From positions 62,001 through 126,000 of the forward strand of contig NZ_CP012034.1 of assembly GCF_001050475.1 (NCBI RefSeq): 64,000 nucleotides of DNA, in the 5' to 3' direction. The notes beneath the pieces are model-generated. The model was given only the letters and a program-made list of their open reading frames with translations, ran no database searches and was not told where the DNA came from. Positions 27,176-34,185 of this stretch are shown one piece after another. This DNA comes from Companilactobacillus ginsenosidimutans. GTDB taxonomy: Bacteria > Bacillota > Bacilli > Lactobacillales > Lactobacillaceae. The stretch's first letter is position 1; every line of letters begins with the position of its first letter. A program made the translations under genes and the position numbers.

Positions 27176-28519
27176 TTGGATTTATCAAATAACAACAAGG
27201 ATCTTAGCTTTGTTGAACGTTTGTTTCATATAAATGAGAACGGAAGTACAGTAAAACGTGAAATTCTTGCTGGACTAACAACCTTTGTATCAATGGCATA
27301 CATTTTGTTTGTTAACCCACAAGTGCTGGGTGAGGCTGGAATGGACAAAGGGGCTGTCTTCACAGCGACAGCACTTTCTGCCATTCTTGGTTCAGTATTG
27401 ATGGCACTTCTAGCAAATTATCCAATCGCAATTGCTCCAGGACTTGGGGATAATGCATTCTTCACTTATTCAGTTGTTTTAGCAATGGGTATTCCATGGC
27501 AAACAGCTATGGCAGGAGTATTAGTCTCCAGTGTTATTTTCTTAATTATTTCAGTCTTAAAAATCCGTGAAATCGTTATTGATTCAATCCCACATGATTT
27601 GAAGTTAGCGGTCGCAGCAGGTATCGGTATTTTCATTGCCTTTGTTGGACTTCAAGGTGGTGGATTAATCACTGCAAGTAAATCGACATTAGTAACAATG
27701 GGTTCATTTACAGTACCAACAACATGGTTAACAATTTTTGGACTATTAGTAACAGGTATCTTAATGGCCAGAAAGGTTCCAGCATCAATCTTTATCGGTA
27801 TGGTATTAACAACTATTTTAGGATTAGTTACCAAATTAATTCCATTACCAACACACGTAGTGTCAACAATTCCAAGTTTGAAACCAACTTTTGGTGTGGC
27901 AGTTGCTCACTTAGGTGATATTAAGCAACCACAGTTGTGGGCAGTAGTCTTAATTTTCCTATTAGTAGCGTTCTTTGATACAGCCGGAACAATGATTGGA
28001 TTAGCTGAGCAAGCCGGATTTATGAAAAACAACAAAATGCCAAGAATTGGACGAGCATTGATGGCAGATTCAATTTCTATGTTGGGTGGATCATTCATGG
28101 GTACAACACCAACAGCAGCATATGTTGAATCATCAGCCGGAATTGCAATCGGTGGTAGAACCGGGCTAACATCACTAACAGTCGGAATAATGTTTGCACT
28201 AGCAATGTTCTTCTCACCACTGTTATCCGTAGTTACAACCAACGTAACAGCACCAGTCCTTATCATCGTCGGAATATTAATGGCCCAATCAATGAAATAC
28301 ATCAATTGGGAAAAATTTGAAATAGCAATGCCAGCATTCCTAACAATTGTCGGAATGCCACTAACATACAACATTTCATACGGAATAGCTTTCGGCTTCA
28401 TAGCATATCCATTAACAATGATTGCCGCAGGAAGAAGAAAAGAAATTAATCCAGTCATGTACGTATTGTTCTTCGTATTCCTTTTACTCCTTTATGTAAT
28501 AAACGTATTACCAAAATAA
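27176..28519 (+). CDS. NCS2-family purine permease (AzgA/PbuG-like)
   Basis: 447 residues with about 12 membrane helices, from TTG 27176 after AGGGGCG. ILAGLTTFVSMAYILFVNPQ and FTATALSAILGS in the first helices and FFDTAGTMIGLAEQAG further on are typical of the AzgA-like branch that imports adenine, guanine or hypoxanthine with protons. Pairing with a purine deaminase and the PurBox supports this role. The last 125 codons are 76% A/C-ending, against 48% near the 5' end. Confidence 0.88.
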   Translation: MDLSNNNKDLSFVERLFHINENGSTVKREILAGLTTFVSMAYILFVNPQVLGEAGMDKGAVFTATALSAILGSVLMALLANYPIAIAPGLGDNAFFTYSVVLAMGIPWQTAMAGVLVSSVIFLIISVLKIREIVIDSIPHDLKLAVAAGIGIFIAFVGLQGGGLITASKSTLVTMGSFTVPTTWLTIFGLLVTGILMARKVPASIFIGMVLTTILGLVTKLIPLPTHVVSTIPSLKPTFGVAVAHLGDIKQPQLWAVVLIFLLVAFFDTAGTMIGLAEQAGFMKNNKMPRIGRALMADSISMLGGSFMGTTPTAAYVESSAGIAIGGRTGLTSLTVGIMFALAMFFSPLLSVVTTNVTAPVLIIVGILMAQSMKYINWEKFEIAMPAFLTIVGMPLTYNISYGIAFGFIAYPLTMIAAGRRKEINPVMYVLFFVFLLLLYVINVLPK

Positions 28520-28540
28520 TATTAACAAGTACAAACATAC

Positions 28541-28597
28541 AAAACTCCATATAGCTTGATGATTTTTTCAATCATTCATTTATATGGAGTTTTTTTG
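28541..28597 (+). terminator. Intrinsic terminator of the purine permease gene
   Basis: ACTCCATATA pairs with TATATGGAGT, with an inner TGATGATT/AATCATTCA stem, followed by seven T. Confidence 0.85.
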
Positions 28598-28734
28598 CGG
28601 AAATTTTATAATAGGAATGAATATTTTGGAAAAAAATAAATTAGCCATGCATTTTCTTTGATAAAGATAATTGCTGACTGGTAGCGACTACTGTATCCAT
28701 TAAAACTTGAAGCTAATTGTTAACACAGTTCGGA

Positions 28735-28941
28735 GGTCAGGTTCCGCGGGGGCCCAAGCCGTGAGTTTATTGTTGACGAGCCAAAGGGCTCGTTTACAAT
28801 AAGCCCGCTTCTGGATACCGCACTGAGGCATCCTTGGTCGTTTGTTGGCACAGCCAACTTTATAACTGTTGCGCATGAGCTTTAGCTCATACGTTCAATT
28901 AAATCGGGCCACAGCGACCACGGCCCCCGCGGAACCTGACC
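28735..28941. repeat. Multi-hairpin element closed by a perfect 20-bp GC-rich inverted repeat (element 3)
   Basis: The 20-bp arm starting GGTCAGGTTCCGCGGG (28735-28754) is perfectly inverted at 28922-28941. It encloses a 40-nt hairpin (28765-28804, CGAGCC-AAAG-GGCTCG core), a GGAT/ATCC hairpin, GTTGGC-ACA-GCCAAC (28844-28858), and ATGAGC-TTTA-GCTCAT (28875-28890). CGGAG flanks both ends (28731-28735 and 28941-28945), overlapping the arm ends by one base, and may be a target duplication. No ORF with a ribosome site is inside. The rest of 28598-29028 is blank apart from the next gene's promoter region. Confidence 0.75.
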
Positions 28942-29034
28942 GGAGAACGAAAGTGAACATCACACCCTCCTAGCGTGCACATCTTTTCACCATATGTTAA
29001 GCTCGATTTACAGTAATCAAAAGGGAGAATGGCG

Positions 29035-31305
29035 ATGCCACAACAATTCACCAAAGGATTCATAGAAATAAATGACGCCACACAAAATAACCTAAAACAC
29101 GTAAGTCTAAAAGTTCCGAAATACGAAACTACTGTTTTCGTAGGACTATCAGGCTCAGGAAAATCTTCATTAGTTTTCGATACAATTGCTGCTGCATCAA
29201 GACGAGAATTGAATGAAACCTTCCCAAGTTTTACACAGCAGTATTTGCCAAAATTTGGACAACCTCATGTTCAAGATATCGAGCATTTACCGGTTGCAAT
29301 TGTTATTGAACAAAAGCGATTAGGTAAAAATGCTCGTTCAACTTTAGCAACATATACGGGGATTTATTCGTTGGTTAGATTGTTATTCTCCAGAATAGGT
29401 AAACCTTTCATAGGCTATTCGGATACATTCTCATTTAATCTCCCACAAGGGATGTGTCCATCTTGTCAGGGTTTGGGATATGTTGATGATATTGATGAAA
29501 CCAAACTGATTGATCCAGAGAAATCCTTGAACCAAGGGGCAATAACTTTTGTCAGCTTCGGTCCAGATACTTGGCGTTGGAAACGCTATGCAACAAGCGG
29601 TTTATTCGATAATGATAAACCAATCAAAGATTATTCTGATGAAGAGTATGAGATGTTAATGCACGCTCCTCAACAAAACCTTAAACACCCAGGGCCAAAT
29701 TTTCCTAGAACAGCATTATACGAGGGAATAGTTCCAAGAATTCATCGTTCAATTATTGGAAAAAAAGAAGCCGAACATCACCGTGAGGCGATTGCTGAAA
29801 TTGTTACTAGAAAGCCTTGTCCAGCATGTCATGGAACTCGTTTGAAGCCAGAAGTTTTAACTAATCATATTAACGGGAAAAATATTGCTGAAGTAACTTC
29901 AATGGATTTGACGCATGTTTTGAAGTTTTTGAAGGGAATCACTGAACCTTTGGCAACAGATATTGTTCGTGAGTTAACTACAAAAATTCAGTCATTGATT
30001 GATATTGGTTTAGGATATTTGACTCTTGATCGTGGTACTAGCTCACTTTCTGGTGGGGAGGCTCAACGTATTAAGATTGCCAAATACCTTACAAGTGCGT
30101 TGGTTGATATGGTGTATATTTTGGATGAGCCCAGTGTTGGACTTCACCCTCACGATATTCAATTGATTAAACATGCACTCACAAAATTGAAAGACAAAGG
30201 CAATACAATTTTGATTGTTGAACATAATCCCGCAATGATTGATTTTGCTGATTATGTTGTTGAGATGGGACCACTGGCTGGAAGTGGGGGTGGAACGGTT
30301 ACCTTCACTGGTACTTATCAAGAATTACTGAAGTCAGATTCGTTAACCGGTACTTGGTTACGCAAAAAGCATCAATGGGGTAAAAACCGCCAGCCCAAAG
30401 ACTTTCTGAATCTTCGAAACATCACCGTCAATAATTTACAAAATGTTGATGTAGATGTTCCACTTGGGATAATGACAGTAATCTCAGGTGTTGCTGGTTC
30501 AGGTAAGTCATCTTTAGTAACGGCACTGAAGCGTCAACTCAAGGAAGACTACATAGACTTGGCTCAAGCACCAGTTGGAATAAATATTCGTTCAACACCG
30601 GCTACTTATTTAGGAATTCTTGATGATATTCGTAAGTTATTCAGTGACAGTAACGACCGAGTTGGGACCAGTTTATTTAGTTACAATGGTAAAGGTGCTT
30701 GTCCGCGTTGCAAGGGTAAAGGTGTTACCATCACGAACATGGCATTCATGGATCCGGTTGTACAAACTTGTGAACTTTGCCATGGTAAAAGATATAGTGA
30801 GGAAGCTTTGCAATATTCATATCAAGGAAAAAATATTGCAGAAGTACTGCAGATGTCAGTTAAAGATTCAACTGAATTTTTTAAAGAGACTCCTAAGCTA
30901 GCTGATAAATTAACTAATCTTGATCGTGTAGGACTGGGTTACTTAACACTGGCACAACCACTGACAACTTTATCAGGCGGTGAACTTCAACGCCTTAAAC
31001 TCGCTGTCGAGCTAGGCAAGAAAGGTACAATTTACTTGCTTGATGAGCCAACGGCTGGATTACATTTGAAAGATACTATGCAGTTACTCAAATTGTTTAA
31101 TGAACTGGTTCAAGCTGGTAATTCACTAATTATCATTGAACACAACCTTGCTGTAATTGGGCAATCTGACTGGTTGATTGATGTTGGACCAGATGCAGGT
31201 CGGTATGGCGGTAAAATTCAATATACTGGTACACCAAAAGATTCGATTAATGTTGTACAATCAAGAACCGGTGTATCATTGAAACAATGGATAAACGAAA
31301 ATTAA
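29035..31305 (+). CDS. UvrA-family ABC ATPase, short (UvrA2-like)
   Basis: 756 residues from ATG 29035 (AAGGGAG 7 bp upstream; ATG 29029 is too close to it). Two ABC modules carry Walker A GLSGSGKSSLVFDT and GVAGSGKSSLVTAL, signatures LSGGEAQRIK and LSGGELQRLK, and Walker B ILDEPSVGLH and LLDEPTAGLH. Zinc-finger cysteine pairs CPSC, CPAC, CPRC and CELC are intact. Canonical UvrA is about 940 residues, and the missing length fits loss of the UvrB-binding insert, as in UvrA2 paralogues tied to DNA-damage or drug tolerance. The first 40 codons after the start are 80% A/C-ending. Confidence 0.85.
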   Translation: MPQQFTKGFIEINDATQNNLKHVSLKVPKYETTVFVGLSGSGKSSLVFDTIAAASRRELNETFPSFTQQYLPKFGQPHVQDIEHLPVAIVIEQKRLGKNARSTLATYTGIYSLVRLLFSRIGKPFIGYSDTFSFNLPQGMCPSCQGLGYVDDIDETKLIDPEKSLNQGAITFVSFGPDTWRWKRYATSGLFDNDKPIKDYSDEEYEMLMHAPQQNLKHPGPNFPRTALYEGIVPRIHRSIIGKKEAEHHREAIAEIVTRKPCPACHGTRLKPEVLTNHINGKNIAEVTSMDLTHVLKFLKGITEPLATDIVRELTTKIQSLIDIGLGYLTLDRGTSSLSGGEAQRIKIAKYLTSALVDMVYILDEPSVGLHPHDIQLIKHALTKLKDKGNTILIVEHNPAMIDFADYVVEMGPLAGSGGGTVTFTGTYQELLKSDSLTGTWLRKKHQWGKNRQPKDFLNLRNITVNNLQNVDVDVPLGIMTVISGVAGSGKSSLVTALKRQLKEDYIDLAQAPVGINIRSTPATYLGILDDIRKLFSDSNDRVGTSLFSYNGKGACPRCKGKGVTITNMAFMDPVVQTCELCHGKRYSEEALQYSYQGKNIAEVLQMSVKDSTEFFKETPKLADKLTNLDRVGLGYLTLAQPLTTLSGGELQRLKLAVELGKKGTIYLLDEPTAGLHLKDTMQLLKLFNELVQAGNSLIIIEHNLAVIGQSDWLIDVGPDAGRYGGKIQYTGTPKDSINVVQSRTGVSLKQWINEN

Positions 31306-31307
31306 GC

Positions 31308-31354
31308 AAAAAAATAACCTGACAACTTTTAATAAGTCGTCAGGTTATTTTTTT
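31308..31354. terminator. Bidirectional intrinsic terminator
   Basis: AATAACCTGAC pairs with GTCAGGTTATT, flanked by A and T runs, between convergent genes. Confidence 0.88.
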
Positions 31355-31730
31355 ATTTAGCTACATATTTAGATAGTTTGAATTGAACCTTATCTTTGTC
31401 ATGTAATTTCTTCTTATTGGCAGTTACATTAACGTCTTTTCCGTTAACGGTGTAAGTCCAATACATACTCTTTTTATCGTTTTGTTTGTGTCCATCGATT
31501 CCTGAGACGAATCCGCCTTTTTCATCGACTTTCCAGGCTTTTTTCAAACCTTTCATAACTGATTGGTTTTTCTTAAGCTTAACAGTTTTCTTAGCAATTT
31601 GTTTCTTGTTCTTCTTCAACACGTAAGTCACCTTAATGCTGTTGTTTGAACTCTTTGCTTGAACTGTGGCAGGTGCGGCAATTCCGATAAGCATCAAAAT
31701 TGCGGCAAATAAAGTAGCTAGTTTTTTCAT
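31353..31730 (-). CDS. Secreted DUF4430-like (transcobalamin-type) small protein
   Basis: 125 residues. An N-terminal signal peptide (MKKLATLFAAILMLIG...VQA, cleaved near residue 25) and no cysteine, so secreted and not a lipoprotein. The mature part is Lys-rich. YWTYTVNGKDVNV followed by LHDKDKVQFKL has the pattern of DUF4430, a fold shared with the C-terminal domain of vitamin-B12 carriers such as intrinsic factor. It starts 20 bp after the pduU2 stop with its own GAGGGGG site, so it belongs to the divergent unit beside pdu. Binding of a corrinoid is inference. Confidence 0.6.
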   Translation of the reverse strand: MKKLATLFAAILMLIGIAAPATVQAKSSNNSIKVTYVLKKNKKQIAKKTVKLKKNQSVMKGLKKAWKVDEKGGFVSGIDGHKQNDKKSMYWTYTVNGKDVNVTANKKKLHDKDKVQFKLSKYVAK

Positions 31731-31750
31731 GTTTTCCCCCTCGGTTTTTG

Positions 31751-32101
31751 CTAACTTCTGGTAATCATTGTAACACTAAATTTCAGTCGATTTTCAAAAT
31801 AATCGAGGACACTTTGCAGGGAAGTTTGCAAGTCGTCAATTCTGCCCACAAGGAATAATGAACCACTGAATCTATCCAAAAAAGCGACTTTAACGTCACC
31901 GGATTTAATTGCAATATCCCCGGCAATTATGGTTGATTCAGCAGGAGTTAATGTGATAATCCCAATAGGGTCGGTTGTATCGAGCACACCTAATTTTTCG
32001 TATAGATCCTGATTAGGATTTGCAATGATATGTGCCAAAGTAATCTGTTTACCAGGGACATATTCTTGGATTATTCTTTCGGGAAATTTTTCATCATTCA
32101 T
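31751..32101 (-). CDS. Second PduU/EutS-type microcompartment shell protein
   Basis: 116 residues. EYVPGKQITLAHIIANPN, IGIITLTPAESTIIAGDIA and VKVAFLDRFSGSLFLVG parallel the PduU encoded at 46418 almost line by line, so the two are paralogues with the circularly permuted BMC fold. It overlaps the end of the upstream FMN reductase gene by 8 bp and precedes the DUF4430-like gene. Its transcription diverges from the main pdu operon. It could be a variant vertex or pore tile, or a docking shell protein for the neighbouring reductase. Confidence 0.85.
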   Translation of the reverse strand: MNDEKFPERIIQEYVPGKQITLAHIIANPNQDLYEKLGVLDTTDPIGIITLTPAESTIIAGDIAIKSGDVKVAFLDRFSGSLFLVGRIDDLQTSLQSVLDYFENRLKFSVTMITRS

Positions 32102-32654
32102 GAGCTAATTCCTTATTTCTTTCATTTACTAGTTTCGCGAATTCCTGATACTGCTCTTCCATAACATCAATTGATTTTTGATTGTTGAGATTTCCATGCT
32201 CGTCAAACTTGTCTTGAGCATTTACAACTAAACATTCAGTTGAGTGAGTGACATGAGCATCTATCATAGGAGACTCTAGAACCTCTCTCAATTGCATTTG
32301 AGCGCGAACGGTACCAAGTGGACCGGTCGATGCTCCCATTAACATAATAGGCTTGTGATATAGAAGAGGTGGAAACATTGAGCACCAGTCAATCACGTTT
32401 TTGATATTAGCAGTCATGCCGTGATTGATCTCTGGAGTTGCAATGACAATTCCATCAGAAGCTTTTACGCTCTCACAAACATATTTGACTTTAGAAGGAA
32501 GATCTTCATACTTCATAAATTTCAAAAATGGCAAATCATCAATATCTAAAATTTGAATATTCATTTCATTTATGTACTTTTTACGAAGATATTTTATTAA
32601 ATTCTGATTATATGAACCTGGTTTACTGCTTCCACAGAAGGCGACAATCTTCAT
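32094..32654 (-). CDS. NADPH-dependent FMN reductase-like flavoprotein, divergent from pdu
   Basis: 186 residues from ATG 32654. GTG 32660 has better spacing (8 nt) from AGGAG and is a real alternative. The flavodoxin-like fold opens with MKIVAFCGSSKPGSYNQNLI, followed by ATPEINHGMTANIKNVIDW. It is the first gene of a three-gene unit with pduU2 and the DUF4430-like gene. The window's pdu operon has no pduS, the usual cobalamin reductase, so a role in supplying reduced flavin for corrinoid reactivation is an attractive but untested inference. Confidence 0.82.
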   Translation of the reverse strand: MKIVAFCGSSKPGSYNQNLIKYLRKKYINEMNIQILDIDDLPFLKFMKYEDLPSKVKYVCESVKASDGIVIATPEINHGMTANIKNVIDWCSMFPPLLYHKPIMLMGASTGPLGTVRAQMQLREVLESPMIDAHVTHSTECLVVNAQDKFDEHGNLNNQKSIDVMEEQYQEFAKLVNERNKELAHE

Positions 32655-32688
32655 CGACACATCTATCACTCCTAAATTGTTTGTCACT

Positions 32689-32718
32689 TCACATTATTAT
32701 ATTAAGTGTCACATTATT
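32689..32718. promoter_or_regulatory. 20-bp-period direct repeats in the pdu divergent control region
   Basis: TCACATTATT occurs at 32689-32698 and 32709-32718, exactly 20 bp apart. Same-face direct repeats are typical of AraC-type activators, and PocR, the known pdu/cob activator, is of that family. No pocR gene is in the window. Confidence 0.45.
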
Positions 32719-32899
32719 GGTTAGCTTTGGCAATATTGGAAATCAGTTTTCTTTTTTGATAGTTTACCAATCCCGCTGTAATAGGATTAACAGCCATAAA
32801 ACAACAAAAAAGTGCAAAAAAATAACATTTTTGCAAGGGTTTTCATTATCTAGCGGAATATTGCCTGCTTAACCATTGTGAAACATGTGATAAAAGGGC

Positions 32900-32914
32900 A
32901 TGAAAACGCTTATC
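32900..32914. promoter_or_regulatory. cre-like CcpA site upstream of pduA
   Basis: ATGAAAACGCTTATC fits the cre consensus WTGNAARCGNWWWCA at 13 of 15 positions. It lies about 150 bp before pduA and suggests carbon catabolite repression. Confidence 0.6.
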
Positions 32915-32973
32915 TATCAATTTTTTTATTGTGAATTCAAAATATAATTGATTTCTAATATTGTGTCCTTGTT

Positions 32974-33012
32974 AAAAAAGTAACAACTTTTTCACTAAAT
33001 CTATCTTATACT
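32974..33012 (+). promoter_or_regulatory. Probable pdu promoter region
   Basis: TATACT (33007-33012) is a good -10 box without a matching -35 box, which fits activator dependence. An AAAAAGT-AACA-ACTTTTT inverted repeat lies just upstream (32975-32992). The rest of the 32688-33051 spacer holds the cre site, the direct repeats and two TTGTGAA-like copies (near 32875 and 32931). Confidence 0.5.
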
Positions 33013-33051
33013 ACAAGGGTATTCAATTTTTAATTAATGGAGGTACTAATT

Positions 33052-33339
33052 ATGGCACTCGAAGCCTTAGGTTTGGTAGAAACGAGAGGATTGGTCCCAG
33101 CTATTGAAGCAGCGGATGCAATGCTTAAAGCAGCTAACGTAACACTTGTTGGTGAGCAAAAAGTTGGACATGGACTAGTTACAATCATGGTTCGTGGTGA
33201 TGTTGGTGCTGTTAACGCATCAGTTGATGCCGGAGTTTCAGCAGCTGAAAACATTGGTGAAGTTACATCAAATTATGTAATTCCAAGACCACATGAAGAC
33301 GTTGATAAGCTAATTGCATTAGAAACTGCAAAGAAGTAG
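33052..33339 (+). CDS. pduA: Microcompartment hexameric shell protein PduA
   Basis: 95 residues from ATG 33052 after TGGAGGT. The single BMC domain opens with [19 protein letters not shown] and ends with [12 protein letters not shown] residues ([11 protein letters not shown]). Hexamers of this protein tile the shell facets, and their pores admit propanediol or glycerol. It is the first gene of the main pdu operon and 11 bp from pduB. Its closest relative in the window is pduJ at 39830. Confidence 0.93.
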   Translation: MALEALGLVETRGLVPAIEAADAMLKAANVTLVGEQKVGHGLVTIMVRGDVGAVNASVDAGVSAAENIGEVTSNYVIPRPHEDVDKLIALETAKK

Positions 33340-33350
33340 GAGACTAACTC

Positions 33351-34154
33351 ATGCAGAAACCTGATGAAAACGAATTAGTGGAAAAAGTTCTAGCTCAGGT
33401 CTTAAGAAATAATGTAGTTGATAACAAACAGAAAGTAGGTGTGAGTCGCTTGAGTTCATCTATTAATGGAGTAACAGAATTTATCGGAATAGCTCCAATT
33501 GGTGACACTATTGGAATGGCAATTGCAAATGTTGATCCTGAATTACTAAAGAATTTGCATGTTGAACATCCATATAGATCAATTGGAATCCTATCCGCCA
33601 GAACTGGTGGCGGACCACAAATTATGTCAATGGATGAGGCAGTTAAGGGTACTAATACTGAAGCTATTAGTGTTCAAATGCCTCGTGATACAAAAGGTGG
33701 AGCAGGACATGGTTCCTTAATCCTTGTTGGTGGTGACGATGTCTCTGACGTTCGTCAAGCTGTCAACATTGCATTGGAAAATGTTCCAAAGCACTTCGGG
33801 GATGTTTATAACACTCCTGCAGGTCACTTGGAACTCCAATATACAGCACGTGCAAGTCAAGTATGTAATCTAGCCTTCGGTGCTCCTGAAGGTAAAGCAT
33901 ATGGACTAATTGCAGGTGCACCAGCTGGTATCGGTGTTGTTATGGCCGATGTAGCTATGAAAGCAGCTAATGTAGATGCACTTTCATTTGCTTCTCCAGC
34001 ACACGGAACAAGTTTTTCAAACGAAGGTATTTTACACATTTCTGGTGAGTCAGGAGCTGTTAGACAAGCAGTTCTTTCTGCCCGTGAAGTTGGTATTAAA
34101 TTACTAACACAACTCGGTGGTACACCAACTAATGATTACCCTTCATACATCTAA
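33351..34154 (+). CDS. pduB: Tandem-domain shell protein PduB
   Basis: 267 residues with two BMC domains in tandem (about 45-150 and 160-260), which form trimers with gated pores. The N-terminal extension starts MQKPDENELVEKVLAQVL, an amphipathic segment like that used in Pdu shells to anchor the enzyme core. FIGIAPIGDTIGMAIANVD and FGAPEGKAYGLIAGAPAGIG mark the two domains. AGGAG precedes ATG 33351. Confidence 0.92.
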   Translation: MQKPDENELVEKVLAQVLRNNVVDNKQKVGVSRLSSSINGVTEFIGIAPIGDTIGMAIANVDPELLKNLHVEHPYRSIGILSARTGGGPQIMSMDEAVKGTNTEAISVQMPRDTKGGAGHGSLILVGGDDVSDVRQAVNIALENVPKHFGDVYNTPAGHLELQYTARASQVCNLAFGAPEGKAYGLIAGAPAGIGVVMADVAMKAANVDALSFASPAHGTSFSNEGILHISGESGAVRQAVLSAREVGIKLLTQLGGTPTNDYPSYI

Positions 34155-34185
34155 TAAAGAGATATCCAGACGTGAGGTGGATAAT

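Noticed and set aside
28899..29081. 60-residue minus-strand ORF over the right arm of element 3
   Set aside because: It is read through the palindrome, has no ribosome site and overlaps the start of the UvrA-like gene.
32688..33051. Cobalamin riboswitch upstream of pduA
   Set aside because: No B12-box or multi-helix core was seen. The region instead holds cre-like, repeat and hairpin motifs.
34117..34185. Extended N-terminus of PduC from ATG 34117
   Set aside because: It lies inside pduB without a ribosome site. The TTG at 34186 has GAGGTGG and matches the family start.
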